Of a stretch of 36,454 nt of DNA, positions 6,348 through 15,352 are shown piece after piece. Under the pieces are notes generated by a model. That model saw only the letters and a list, made by a program, of their open reading frames with translations. It did not search any database and had not been told where the DNA came from. Each line of letters opens with the position of its first letter. Position 1 is the first letter of the stretch. The translations under genes were made by a program, and so were the position numbers. The DNA is from Actinotignum schaalii_C (GTDB taxonomy: Bacteria > Actinomycetota > Actinomycetes > Actinomycetales > Actinomycetaceae). The DNA lies in the NCBI RefSeq assembly GCF_034119425.1, contig NZ_JAWUEL010000022.1, positions 1 to 36,454 of the forward strand, written 5' to 3'.

Positions 6348-7322
6348 ATGACGAAGGTACCTTTTATCCTCGATACTGATACCGCGCAGGATGATTGCGT
6401 GGCGATTCTTTTCGGCCTTCTCGATGAGCGGGCTGATTTGCGGGCCATTACCATGGTGGCCGGAAATGTTGGTTTTGAGCGGCAGATCAAAAATGCGCAG
6501 ATGACGCTTAATGCTGCTGGTAAGCTCGGCGAAGTTCCCATTCACGTGGGTTGCTCGCAGCCGATGCTACGCGAGTGGGTGTCCGCGGAGGACGTGCACG
6601 GTGATGGCACCGGCGGGTTGAGTATTGATTTTACGACGACGCACGTCGAGGATGAGCACGCTGTTGACGCTCTTCTTCGTATTACCGCTGCCCAACCGGG
6701 TGAGGTGAGCGTGGTGGCGATCGGGCCGCTGACGAATATCGCGACCGCGGTAGTCAAGGACCGCACTTTTGTAAAGAACGTCAAGAGCCTCTACATTATG
6801 GGTGGATCTAATAACGGCCGTGGAAATACGATTTCCGCGGCTGAATTTAATTTCTATGTGGATCCGGAAGCCGCCCAGATTGTTTTTACGGCCGGCTTTG
6901 AGGATATTCACGTGGTGACCTGGGATCCCATCACCCTGCGTGATGCCACCATCACCCGTGCGGAATACAATGCGCTGGCCGATAAGGATACGACCCTCGC
7001 GAAGTTCTTCAAGAAGGTATGCGATACCACCCTGGACTTCAACGAATCGGTAGGGGTGGATGGCTCCACGCATCCCGATTCCATGACGCTTGCCACGCTC
7101 CTACATCCGGAACTTATCCTCAGCGAAAACCGCTACCGGGTGGATATTGAAACCAGTTCGGAGCTTACCCGCGGATATTCGGCCATGGCCTGGGAGAAAT
7201 TCCCGCTGCCCGCCAACGCGTACGTGGTGGAGGAAGCTGATAAGAAGGCGTTCTTTGCGCGTCTGGATGCCTTGCTCGCACAGCAAACTACCCCGAACCA
7301 GCCCTTCGTGGGCCTGGCCTAA
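6348..7322 (+). CDS. Nucleoside hydrolase (IUNH family)
   Basis: A 324-residue member of the inosine/uridine-preferring nucleoside hydrolase family, which hydrolyses the N-glycosidic bond of (deoxy)ribonucleosides to free base and sugar. The calcium-binding motif near the N-terminus is LDTDTAQDD (D11, D15 and D16 match the canonical D10, D14 and D15). IGPLTNIATAV, MGGS and the EFNFYVDPEAA block are conserved. The last metal ligand is probably the Asp of THPDSMTLA. It starts 9 bp after deoC with AGGAG upstream, so it is co-transcribed. Base preference cannot be read from the sequence. Confidence 0.88.
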   Translation: MTKVPFILDTDTAQDDCVAILFGLLDERADLRAITMVAGNVGFERQIKNAQMTLNAAGKLGEVPIHVGCSQPMLREWVSAEDVHGDGTGGLSIDFTTTHVEDEHAVDALLRITAAQPGEVSVVAIGPLTNIATAVVKDRTFVKNVKSLYIMGGSNNGRGNTISAAEFNFYVDPEAAQIVFTAGFEDIHVVTWDPITLRDATITRAEYNALADKDTTLAKFFKKVCDTTLDFNESVGVDGSTHPDSMTLATLLHPELILSENRYRVDIETSSELTRGYSAMAWEKFPLPANAYVVEEADKKAFFARLDALLAQQTTPNQPFVGLA

Positions 7323-7364
7323 GTTCTGCCGGATATCGGTCCATAATGTGTGAAGGAGAATTCC

Positions 7365-8819
7365 ATGGCTGAACTCTCGAGGGAGCTCCCCTCCGAATTT
7401 ATTGAGGGGACCACGGTGCGCGCCGCCGGGAACCGCGCGATTAACCCGAAGCTGGTGCTCACCGCCCTCATGCTGGTGATCGCGAGTTTCCAGCTCAATG
7501 CCACAATGCTGGCACCGGCTATCGGCGATATGGCCAGCGCCCTCAATACTAATGCCGGGGTGATCGGCTGGAGCTCCACGGTGTTCCTCGCGGTAGCCGC
7601 GGCGCTCGCGATTTTCTTCCCGCCGCTGGCCGATAAAATCGGGCGGCGCGTAACGCTGCTCATTTCCGTGAGCTTTATGGTGGTGGGAACGGTGCTGGTG
7701 CTGGTCACTAGCAGCGTGGCCATGCTCATGGTGGGGCGCTTCCTGCAAGGTTTCTGCGGGGCGACTTTTGCGCTGGGTAACCTCACCCTGCGCGCCATTC
7801 TCCACCCGAAGAAATACGGTTTTTATATTGGTTTGGTGGCCGCGATTAATTCCGGGGTGGCCGGGATCGACACCCTGCTGGGCGGAGTAATCGTGGATCA
7901 TGCCGGCTACAAGGGAATTTTCTGGACCATTTTGGCTCTGGAAGTGCTGGCCCTCATCTGCGTGGTTGCCTGGGTGCCGGAAACCCGTGTTCCGGCGGCC
8001 AGCCGTATGGACTGGGGCGGGGCAATGACCCTCACCGGCTCGCTATGGTCGGCAAATATGGCACTCACCTTCGGCTTCGGTTCGCTGGGCTGGGGGAATA
8101 CCTGGACCATTGCCGCAATCATCGCGGCGGTGGTGCTGGCCGTAGCATTCGTGCTGGTGGAGCGCGGGGTTGCGGACCCGTTGGTCCCGCTGCCCGAGCT
8201 GGTCAAACGCCAAACCTGGGGCGTGACCGGGACGGCGTTCTTCACCCTGGCTTCCGCTTTCTCGGTACTGATGTACCTTATCCCGGCGGTATCCCAGGAT
8301 GTGGAGAACGGTCTGGGTATGGGCGGTACGGAATCGGCGCTGCTCTACCTCACGCCCTTCTCGCTGCTGGGCTGGCTGCTGGCGCCCTTCGTAGGCAAGT
8401 ACGCCCCGCGGCTGGGCTACCGCGCGATTCTGCGCGCCGGCCTGCTGGGCAGCATCGTGCTCATCACAGGTGTGGTGGTTTTCGGGTTCGAGAACCGCTG
8501 GGTGCTCTTCACCCTGGCCTTCCTCATGGGCGCCACCTATACCGCGATGTCCAATACCACCCTCAACGCCATGGGCGTGCTTTACGCTTCGCCCACCCGG
8601 CCGGGGGTGCTTCCGGGCCTGACCTCCGCGGCCTTTAACCTGGGTGCGGGCGTGGGTACCGGGGTGATGGCCTCCTTCGTGGCCCGTAACGCGGTAGCCG
8701 GCGATATTACCGCCGGGTACTCGCAGGCCGCGATTGTTGGTTTGGTCTGCGCGGTCATCGCTTTCGCAATTTCTCTGGTGTTGCCGGCCCAGGAAACGAC
8801 CGGAGGTGAGAAGATCTAG
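7365..8819 (+). CDS. MFS transporter of the nucleoside operon
   Basis: A 484-residue major facilitator superfamily protein with 12 or more membrane helices. The loop motif PPLADKIGRR lies between helices 2 and 3, and GRFLQGFCGATF is in helix 4. The length and layout resemble the DHA2-like group, which is often annotated as drug export. Position as the last gene of the hydrolase operon argues instead for nucleoside or pentose uptake. The start at 7365 is preferred over a GTG at 7350 because AAGGAG (7353-7358) is correctly spaced before this ATG. A strong terminator follows at 8833. Confidence 0.8.
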   Translation: MAELSRELPSEFIEGTTVRAAGNRAINPKLVLTALMLVIASFQLNATMLAPAIGDMASALNTNAGVIGWSSTVFLAVAAALAIFFPPLADKIGRRVTLLISVSFMVVGTVLVLVTSSVAMLMVGRFLQGFCGATFALGNLTLRAILHPKKYGFYIGLVAAINSGVAGIDTLLGGVIVDHAGYKGIFWTILALEVLALICVVAWVPETRVPAASRMDWGGAMTLTGSLWSANMALTFGFGSLGWGNTWTIAAIIAAVVLAVAFVLVERGVADPLVPLPELVKRQTWGVTGTAFFTLASAFSVLMYLIPAVSQDVENGLGMGGTESALLYLTPFSLLGWLLAPFVGKYAPRLGYRAILRAGLLGSIVLITGVVVFGFENRWVLFTLAFLMGATYTAMSNTTLNAMGVLYASPTRPGVLPGLTSAAFNLGAGVGTGVMASFVARNAVAGDITAGYSQAAIVGLVCAVIAFAISLVLPAQETTGGEKI

Positions 8820-8832
8820 GCTGGCTGGTGAT

Positions 8833-8897
8833 AGCGGGGTCGCGGGTTTTCTGCCGTGCAGCATGCATGCGGCATTGAACCCGCGGCCCCGCTTTTC
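8833..8897 (+). terminator. Terminator of the nucleoside operon
   Basis: AGCGGGG-T-CGCGGGTT (8833-8848) pairs with AACCCGCGGCCCCGCT (8878-8893), 15 of 16 positions, followed by TTTTC. The 29-nt loop has a nested TGCCG/CGGCA stem. A classic intrinsic terminator. Confidence 0.85.
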
Positions 8898-8920
8898 TCG
8901 GTAGGGTGGAGGAGTTGACA

Positions 8921-8950
8921 CCGCACGCAAAAGATCCGCACGCAAAGGAT
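8921..8950 (+). repeat. 15-bp tandem duplication in the leader of the second MFS gene
   Basis: CCGCACGCAAAAGAT (8921-8935) is directly followed by CCGCACGCAAAGGAT (8936-8950). The single difference turns AAAAGAT into AAAGGAT, which is the ribosome binding site of the GTG start at 8955. Confidence 0.7.
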
Positions 8951-8954
8951 AGTT

Positions 8955-10340
8955 GTGACTGAGCAGCCCTATGTTTCGCGCCGCCGCCGCCCGCCGAGCT
9001 CGCGCCACTATAGCGCCACCCAATTGCGCCATGCCCGCCTGGCGGTGAGCGCGCTCTTCTTCACCAACGGTGCAATTTTCGCTAATATTGTGCCGCGTTT
9101 CCCCGAACTCAAGCGGATCCACGAGCTCGATAACGCCGTGTACGGCCTTGCGCTCGCGGCTTTCCCGGCCGGTGGCATTATCGCGGGGATTTTCGCCGCG
9201 CCACTCATTCGTAAATTCGGGTCCGCGCCGGTGGCGGTGGCCGGTACCCTTTTCACCGCGCTCGGTCTTATTGTGGCGGGTGTGGGGCCCACCGGAATCT
9301 TCTTCGCGGCCGGAATGTTCCTCGGGGGCGCCTGCGATGCGGCTACCGACGTGGGGCAAAATGCGCACGGCTTGCGAGTGCAGCGCCATTACGGGCGCTC
9401 GATTATTAATACTTTCCACGCGACCTGGTCCGTAGGCGCGATGAGTGGTGGGCTCATGTCCGCCGCCGCGATCTGGATTGGGTTGCCGGTGCCCGCGCAT
9501 ATGGTGCTGTCCGGGATACTGTGGGCTGTTGTCGCGCTGGTGGCCCGGCGCTTCTGCTTGCCGGGGAACGACGCCGCAGACCCCGGCCCGGGCGGTGATA
9601 CGGCGGGGCATGCCGGTGGCGGGCGAAGCGAACCGGGGGATGGGTCGGCGTCGTCGAACCTATCTGAGGGTACGCAAGAAGCCGCGCCTTCCGGGGCTCC
9701 CGTGCCGGCCGAAACTTCGGGACCACTGGCGTTCCGCACCGTGGCGATGCTGGGTGCGCTTGTGCTCATTGCCACGATGGGTGGTCTTATTGAGGATGCT
9801 GGATCCAGTTGGGCGACTCTGTACGTGGGGCAGCTCGGTGCCGCGGGAGGCTTAGCCGCGGCGGGATATGTTGGTTTGGTTGGTTCGCAATTTGTGGGGC
9901 GATTGCTGGGCGACGGGCTGGTGGATCGCTTCGGGCGGCGCACCGTAGCCCAGGGCGGGGCACTTCTCATTACCGTGGGGATGGGGCTGGCGCTGCTGTT
10001 CCCGAGTGTGCCGGGCACGATTGCCGGTTTCGCGGTGGCCGGTTTCGGTTCGGCCACGCTAGTTCCCGCGGCAATTCAACAAGCCGACGAACTTCCCGGA
10101 CTCAAACCGGGCACGGGCCTGACGGTCATTTCCTGGCTCATGCGCATCGGTTTCCTGGTTTCCCCGCCGATTGTGGGTATGGTGGCCGATACCTTTGGGC
10201 TGCGCACCGGTCTGTGCGTGGTGCCCTTCGCCGGTATCACGGTGCTTCTCCTCAGCTGGACGCTGAGCCAGGGCGAGCGGGGTAATCGGGATATCCCCGC
10301 CTCGCCGCGGCTCAGCGCCTCGGAGGAAGATGAGAGCTAA
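8955..10340 (+). CDS. MFS transporter
   Basis: A 461-residue major facilitator protein of the YbjJ/FucP-like type, with 12 predicted helices. Recognisable parts are FTNGAIFANIVPRFPELK in helix 1, INTFHATWSVGAMSGG near helix 5 and LADTFGLRTG-like ending helices. A roughly 50-residue Gly/Ser/Asp-rich loop separates the two six-helix halves, about residues 200-255. It starts with GTG behind AAAGGAT. The substrate cannot be assigned. It is a single-gene unit between two terminating regions: an intrinsic terminator lies upstream, and the convergent rhaD ends 22 bp downstream. Confidence 0.8.
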   Translation: MTEQPYVSRRRRPPSSRHYSATQLRHARLAVSALFFTNGAIFANIVPRFPELKRIHELDNAVYGLALAAFPAGGIIAGIFAAPLIRKFGSAPVAVAGTLFTALGLIVAGVGPTGIFFAAGMFLGGACDAATDVGQNAHGLRVQRHYGRSIINTFHATWSVGAMSGGLMSAAAIWIGLPVPAHMVLSGILWAVVALVARRFCLPGNDAADPGPGGDTAGHAGGGRSEPGDGSASSNLSEGTQEAAPSGAPVPAETSGPLAFRTVAMLGALVLIATMGGLIEDAGSSWATLYVGQLGAAGGLAAAGYVGLVGSQFVGRLLGDGLVDRFGRRTVAQGGALLITVGMGLALLFPSVPGTIAGFAVAGFGSATLVPAAIQQADELPGLKPGTGLTVISWLMRIGFLVSPPIVGMVADTFGLRTGLCVVPFAGITVLLLSWTLSQGERGNRDIPASPRLSASEEDES

Positions 10341-10361
10341 TGCTCTTAGATCTTGTGATTC

Positions 10362-11180
10362 TTAGTACATATCGGTCTTTACATTAAATGCGGATACGAC
10401 TCGGCGGATTTCGTCATCACTGAGGCCGGTTCCCTTTCCACCGCTCGCGGCGTTCATGTGTTCGTACATGGCGCCGGTTTCGAGGTACTCGATGGTATCG
10501 ACCGCGGAAAGTGCGGAGGAATCCGAGCGAACCATAATTCCGTGCTTGGCCCAGAGTGCGATGCGATGATCGCGAAGCCCGATCACATTGTTTTCCATGA
10601 GTTCATCGCTACCGGGAACCATGAATTCGAGGACAGCGATTCCTTCGGGGACTTGAACGATGGTTTCCGGCTCCCACCGGAAGATCATGCGATTGAAATC
10701 CTTGTTGTTGAGAGTCTCAGGAATATGGGAGAGGGCAACGAGGTACGGAGGCTGCGCGTGCACAATGGCCTGGAAACTCACGCCGCGTTGAGCCACCTGG
10801 TCGTTATGCACCGCAAGATGCGAATTGAATTCGCTCGTGGGGCGCTGATACGCCTTGTTTGGATGCGTGTACCAGGTACCGGTTTCGCCACCTTCATCCA
10901 CAATGAAAGCCGACACGTTCTTTTCGGGTGCATCCGCTACCTCACGTAAACGGCATCCTGATCCTGTTACAAACACCGTTCGTCCCGCCAGATCAGGCAC
11001 CTTCCAGGGGAGCTTGACGCCGGCCTGCTTCTCCGGGAAAACTGATTCGAGATCGGTATCCCAATCAACGGAAATAGAGATATTTCCGGCGCCGGCTTCC
11101 GCGGCGTGCAGGTGGTCGAGGCGACGTCCGGTCACTCCCATTTGTTCCAGGAGGGCGTCAACAGTTAATTGAGAAGTCAT
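10362..11180 (-). CDS. rhaD: Rhamnulose-1-phosphate aldolase
   Basis: A 272-residue class II aldolase that cleaves L-rhamnulose 1-phosphate to dihydroxyacetone phosphate and L-lactaldehyde. E. coli RhaD is about the same length (274) and the numbering matches almost exactly: E117 in RPTSEF, H141 in IVHAQPPYL and H213 in WAKHG correspond to E117 and zinc ligands H141 and H212. The second zinc ligand (H143 in E. coli) is Gln143 here. The start MTSQLTV is chosen because GGAGAG precedes its ATG; the frame stays open upstream but without family similarity. Last gene of the rhamnose operon, 16 bp after rhaB. Confidence 0.9.
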   Translation of the reverse strand: MTSQLTVDALLEQMGVTGRRLDHLHAAEAGAGNISISVDWDTDLESVFPEKQAGVKLPWKVPDLAGRTVFVTGSGCRLREVADAPEKNVSAFIVDEGGETGTWYTHPNKAYQRPTSEFNSHLAVHNDQVAQRGVSFQAIVHAQPPYLVALSHIPETLNNKDFNRMIFRWEPETIVQVPEGIAVLEFMVPGSDELMENNVIGLRDHRIALWAKHGIMVRSDSSALSAVDTIEYLETGAMYEHMNAASGGKGTGLSDDEIRRVVSAFNVKTDMY

Positions 11181-11196
11181 GGTCTCTCCATCCTTG

Positions 11197-12696
11197 TTAG
11201 AAAATTCGACGTCGGGCTTCTTGCCAAACGCTGTGATTGTTCTGGGGTGTATAGCTGGTGAGTTCGGTCGATGCACGCACAACCTCACGCAGCGAGGTAA
11301 GTGAATCCGATATCGAACCAGCCGTTCGTGCCTGGAGTAAAAGATTTCCAAGCGCCGTTGCTTCCGTGGGGCCTGCGACGACGGGAAGTCCGCACGCATC
11401 GGCAGTTAGCTGACACAGTAATTTATTCTGAGATCCTCCTCCGACGATATGGATGACATCTATATCCATCTGCGCAAGGCGGGCAGCCTGCTCGATGGTG
11501 TGGGCATGTGCAAGAGCTAGGGAATCGGTGATGCAACGGGCATATTCCCCAATATCCCGGGGGCGCGGTTGCCCGGTCGCTTCAGCCAGGCAATCAATTC
11601 GCGCGATCATATCTCCCGGCGTTGCGAAGATCGGGTTATTGACATCGATAACCGTGCGGAGGGACGGTGCTGATGCCGCAAGGGAAATGACCCGAGCAAT
11701 TGAGAGGCTGGGATCGGTTTCTTTCCATTGGGCTACGCAACCGTTGAAGATCCACATACCCATAATGTTCTTCAAATAGCGGATAGTCCCATCAACACCG
11801 AGCTCATTAGTGAAGTTAGCTTGCCGCGATTCTTCACTGAGGATCGGGGAATCTAACTCAAGTCCGGCCAGTGACCACGTCCCACACGAAATGAAAGCGA
11901 AGTTCTTGTGTTCACTAGCGGGCACGGCTGCTACCGCTGACGCGGTGTCATGACTACCCACCGCCACCACCGGAGTGCTTTCTCCGTTCTGAGTACGTAG
12001 ATCGCAAATCTCAGGCCGAATAGCACCGATTCGAGTTCCGGGTTCGATGAGTTCGGGTAGTTTCGCGGAGATATCAATGCCGGATATCTCCTCATATATG
12101 CCAGTCATCTTGGGCGACCAGGATCTAGTGCGGGGATTGACAAAGCCCGTTGACGACGCGTTTGTTATCTCCGCATATTTCTTTCCGGTCAGCCAATAAT
12201 TGACGAGGTCCGGCAGGAGCAGGAGTGATTCAGCTTGTTCCACGGCCGGCCGATAGTCTGCGCTGCGAGCCGCTGCGAGCAATTGGAAAATTGTGTTGAT
12301 ATCGATGTTTTGCAGGCCGTTATGGGTGTAAATATCCGTTGCCGAGTAGCGGTAATACACTGTTTCAGGAACACCCTGAGTTCTGCTATCGCGATAGCTA
12401 AAGGGGGGACTGATGAGTCCGCCTTCCGCACCGAGGAGACCGTAATCAACCGCCCAAGTATCTACGCCAATTGATTCGATAGGTGTTCCTCGCAAGGTCT
12501 TTAGAGAGGTACGAATATGCTCCCACACCTGAATCATGGGCCAGAAAAGATTATTCTTTTCGGTGCCTGGAACACAGATAGGTCTGTTTGGGAATCTAGT
12601 GATTTCGCTTGTCGATTTCAGTTTTCCGTCGGCAATTGAGCCGGTCATTACTCTGCCGGAGGAAGCACCTAAATCGATAGCAACAAAAGTTTTCAT
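11197..12696 (-). CDS. rhaB: Rhamnulokinase
   Basis: A 499-residue FGGY-family kinase that phosphorylates L-rhamnulose at O1 with ATP. The N-terminus AIDLGASSGRVM holds the phosphate-1 loop, GVDTWAVDYGLL is the rhamnulokinase-type sugar-binding block, and SCGTWSLAGLE and HIVGGGSQNKLLCQLTADA are ATP-site motifs. It begins MKTFVAIDLG, behind GAGG. Position: fourth gene of the operon, after rhaI, from which it is separated by 128 bp containing a strong hairpin. Confidence 0.93.
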   Translation of the reverse strand: MKTFVAIDLGASSGRVMTGSIADGKLKSTSEITRFPNRPICVPGTEKNNLFWPMIQVWEHIRTSLKTLRGTPIESIGVDTWAVDYGLLGAEGGLISPPFSYRDSRTQGVPETVYYRYSATDIYTHNGLQNIDINTIFQLLAAARSADYRPAVEQAESLLLLPDLVNYWLTGKKYAEITNASSTGFVNPRTRSWSPKMTGIYEEISGIDISAKLPELIEPGTRIGAIRPEICDLRTQNGESTPVVAVGSHDTASAVAAVPASEHKNFAFISCGTWSLAGLELDSPILSEESRQANFTNELGVDGTIRYLKNIMGMWIFNGCVAQWKETDPSLSIARVISLAASAPSLRTVIDVNNPIFATPGDMIARIDCLAEATGQPRPRDIGEYARCITDSLALAHAHTIEQAARLAQMDIDVIHIVGGGSQNKLLCQLTADACGLPVVAGPTEATALGNLLLQARTAGSISDSLTSLREVVRASTELTSYTPQNNHSVWQEARRRIF

Positions 12697-12715
12697 TACT
12701 CAAATTCCTCATTGG

Positions 12716-12753
12716 AGCTTCGGGCCGGGCCCGTAAGAGCTCGGCCCGAAGCT
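12716..12753 (-). promoter_or_regulatory. Intra-operon hairpin between rhaI and rhaB
   Basis: AGCTTCGGGCCG (12716-12727) and CGGCCCGAAGCT (12742-12753) are perfectly complementary over 12 bp, with a 14-nt loop. No T-run follows in either direction. It could protect the upstream rhaI message or reduce read-through into rhaB and rhaD, rather than terminate fully. Confidence 0.6.
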
Positions 12754-12824
12754 GGTTTGGCGCTCAATAGTTTCACTAATTCAGCGCTGAATGGTTAGTG
12801 AGGCTTGGCAGGGAAGCGGGAGAA

Positions 12825-14003
12825 TTAGGCGCCCCAGCTTGCCTGAGTTCCGCCAACCCGCTCCTTCCGAATCTTCTCCAGATAGCCGGATTCCATAAAG
12901 GCCCGCATCGGATCCGGATCGATACCTTGGGACTCGCGCAATTCGCCCAGGAGGCCGCGGACGTCCGTGTAGAAGGCATCCATAAGAATGTCATTCGCCC
13001 CGAGAACATCTCCGGCCACCTGCTTTTCCTTGAGAGCATCGCGATCAACGATCAGAGCCTTCGCGGTCATTTCCTGCACGTTGGTCACGGAGCGGATTTC
13101 AGCCGGGATCTTTTCTTCCAGGTTATGGCACTGATCAAGCATGAAGTTCACGGGCGATCCTTCATCCAGGGCACCGGCCGCGACGATCTCATTGAGAATG
13201 CGGAAGAGCTGGAACGGATCGGCAGCCCCGACGATAAGGTCGTCGTCGGCATAGAACCGAGAATTGAAGTCAAATGCACCAAGGCGTCCTACTCGGAGGA
13301 GCTGAGCCACGATGAATTCGATATTGGTTCCGGGAGCATGGTGGCCGGTATCAAGAACCACCATGGCGCGTTCGCCCAGCGCCTGGCACTGAACAAGGGA
13401 CGTGCCCCAGTCCGGAACATCGGTGTGGTAGAAAGCCGGTTCGAAGAACTTGTATTCCAGAACCAACCGCATATCGTCATCGAGTTCGGCGTAAATTTCC
13501 GCAAGCGATTCCGCCAGCCGATCTTGACGCTCCCGAATCGAATCTTGACCGGGGTAGTTAGTGCCATCAGCCAGCCAAATCTTCAGATCCTTCGATCCGG
13601 TTTTGCGCATGATATCGACGCATTGCTTGTGATGATCGATTGCCTTCTGGCGGATCTTCGGGTTCACGTTGCACAAGGAGCCGAACTTGTAATCTTCGTC
13701 CTGGAAAACATTCGAGTTAATCGTCCCGATTGTTACACCCAGGTCCTCCGCGTGCTTGCGGAGTGCATCGTAATCATCGGTGAGATCCCACGGGATGTGG
13801 AGGGAAACTTTCGAGGCGGCGTGAGTGTAGGCATTTACCTGTGCCGCATCGGAGACCTTCTCGAAGGGATCGCGCGGGACGCCGGGCGTTGTGAAAACAC
13901 GGAAACGCGTGCCGGAATTTCCGAAAGCCCACGAGGGGAGTTCAACATCTTGACGTTCGAGGATCTCGCGGTTCTTCGCGCTGAGATCACTGAGTTTCAC
14001 CAT
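12825..14003 (-). CDS. rhaI: L-rhamnose isomerase (RhaI type)
   Basis: A 392-residue TIM-barrel isomerase that interconverts L-rhamnose and L-rhamnulose. It is the shorter RhaI type found in Actinobacteria and rhizobia rather than the RhaA of enterics. Conserved blocks: VSLHIPWDL, the metal-binding EYKFFEPAFYHTDVPDWGT, VLDTGHHAPGTNIEFIV and GAFDFNSRFYADDDL. The start at 14003 (MVKLSDLS) has AAAGGAA correctly placed; an in-frame ATG 18 bp upstream would put that site inside the gene. It lies 33 bp after the transporter. Confidence 0.9.
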   Translation of the reverse strand: MVKLSDLSAKNREILERQDVELPSWAFGNSGTRFRVFTTPGVPRDPFEKVSDAAQVNAYTHAASKVSLHIPWDLTDDYDALRKHAEDLGVTIGTINSNVFQDEDYKFGSLCNVNPKIRQKAIDHHKQCVDIMRKTGSKDLKIWLADGTNYPGQDSIRERQDRLAESLAEIYAELDDDMRLVLEYKFFEPAFYHTDVPDWGTSLVQCQALGERAMVVLDTGHHAPGTNIEFIVAQLLRVGRLGAFDFNSRFYADDDLIVGAADPFQLFRILNEIVAAGALDEGSPVNFMLDQCHNLEEKIPAEIRSVTNVQEMTAKALIVDRDALKEKQVAGDVLGANDILMDAFYTDVRGLLGELRESQGIDPDPMRAFMESGYLEKIRKERVGGTQASWGA

Positions 14004-14036
14004 TGTCTGTTCCTTTCTCAATATTTCTTTGCGGTT

Positions 14037-15329
14037 TTATTTCGACGACGCAGCTGAAACAACTCGCCCGTACCGCTCGATCTCGATATCCTCAAGCGAC
14101 TTGCCCTGGGTCTTCGGTGCGCCAAGGGTGCCAACAATGAGAGAAATCGAGAGGAATCCGATAAGGATCAGTCCGTCGATCATGAGTCCGTTCTCCCACT
14201 GGAGGATGACCGGGAAGATAAGGGAAATTAAGCCGGATGCGACTCGTACCAGGAAGAAGATGATTCCCTGCGCACCGGCGCGGTACGGAGTGGCGAAGAG
14301 TTCCGGTGCCCACACCGAGTAGAAAGCCTGGGCGGAAGGACCAGCTGAAATTCCCCAGATGATCGCGTAACCGAAAGCGGTGAATGCGGAATCGGAAGGG
14401 CCGAAGATGAGGATGAGCCAGGCAACGATGGCAAGAACAGCGCCGATGAAGAAGTGGGTGCGGTAGGGCATCGTGTCCACGAAGTACATGAAAAAGACCG
14501 TGCCGATAATGACCACGCCCCACGAAAGCATGGAGAAGAGGTTCGATGCCAGCTGGTCGTAGCCAACGCTATTGAGGATGGTCGGGAGGAAAATACCGTT
14601 TTGTGAGGCGGCCTGGTTCCAGCAGGTGTAGATAACCGCGAGGAAGACCAATGCGCGGATATTGCACTTCCAGGAGAACAGTGCCTTGAAGGACTGGAAC
14701 ATCGACGGCGGTTTGGTTTCGGAACCACCCTTGGCTTGCTGCCAGGCCTCCGATTCTTCCAAATTTCGGCGAATATACCAGGTAATCAGAGCGATAACGA
14801 CGAGGTGAGCGAAGACCAGTCGAGATCCGAGTAGTCCCAGGGGAGTCACGGCGCTCGCGAGACCAAAACCGATGAACGGTCCGAATGACCAGGCCAATTG
14901 GGTTGCCCCAATATGTCTGCCTCTACTCTCTGTTGGTGCAAATTCCGCAATATATGTCCATCCTGCTGGAACTGATGCACCTACCGCGAGTCCGATTATG
15001 ACGAAGCCTATGAAGAGCATCGGGAGGTTACCGGCAAAGACCACAATAAGCCCACCCAGCGCGTAGACGAGGAGGTCGTAGGTGTAGATAACTTTTCGCC
15101 CGTATTTGTCACAGAGCGGTCCGCCAATAAGAGCACCGATGGCGGCACCGAAAGCATTGGAACTGAAAGCAGCGAGCAATCCTGCTATTCTGCCGTTGTC
15201 ATCAGGGAAGTATGCGGCACCCCAAAAACCAAGTGAGGTTGCAATCGCAATAATGGACCCTGAGTCGATGTAATTGGACATGGAAACGGCGATCGTTGCC
15301 TTCCATCCGGTTAATGGCTTTTTTGACAT
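14037..15329 (-). CDS. MFS sugar transporter, probable L-rhamnose permease
   Basis: A 430-residue sugar-porter-like MFS protein with 12 helices. GGPLCDKYGRK is the inter-helix 2-3 motif, AEFAPTESRGRHIGATQLAW resembles the motif after helix 4, and RRNLEESEAW starts the central loop. The start MSKKPLTGW has GGAGAG upstream. A GTG at 15356 would overlap the rhaM stop as GTGA but has no ribosome binding site. Between mutarotase and isomerase in the rhamnose operon, it is very probably the rhamnose importer, though not a homologue of the enteric RhaT. Confidence 0.8.
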   Translation of the reverse strand: MSKKPLTGWKATIAVSMSNYIDSGSIIAIATSLGFWGAAYFPDDNGRIAGLLAAFSSNAFGAAIGALIGGPLCDKYGRKVIYTYDLLVYALGGLIVVFAGNLPMLFIGFVIIGLAVGASVPAGWTYIAEFAPTESRGRHIGATQLAWSFGPFIGFGLASAVTPLGLLGSRLVFAHLVVIALITWYIRRNLEESEAWQQAKGGSETKPPSMFQSFKALFSWKCNIRALVFLAVIYTCWNQAASQNGIFLPTILNSVGYDQLASNLFSMLSWGVVIIGTVFFMYFVDTMPYRTHFFIGAVLAIVAWLILIFGPSDSAFTAFGYAIIWGISAGPSAQAFYSVWAPELFATPYRAGAQGIIFFLVRVASGLISLIFPVILQWENGLMIDGLILIGFLSISLIVGTLGAPKTQGKSLEDIEIERYGRVVSAASSK

Positions 15330-15352
15330 GTTCTCTCCGTTGAAATCAGATG

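Noticed and set aside
8043..9611. 522-codon minus-strand frame
   Set aside because: Spans two plus-strand MFS genes and a terminator; the product is Arg/His/Gly-rich without similarity.
11181..11399. N-terminal extension of rhaD
   Set aside because: Not part of the aldolase family; a ribosome binding site exists before the internal ATG at 11180, and the extension runs into rhaB.
12798..14057. 419-codon plus-strand frame
   Set aside because: Antisense shadow of rhaI, which has clear conserved motifs and a ribosome binding site.
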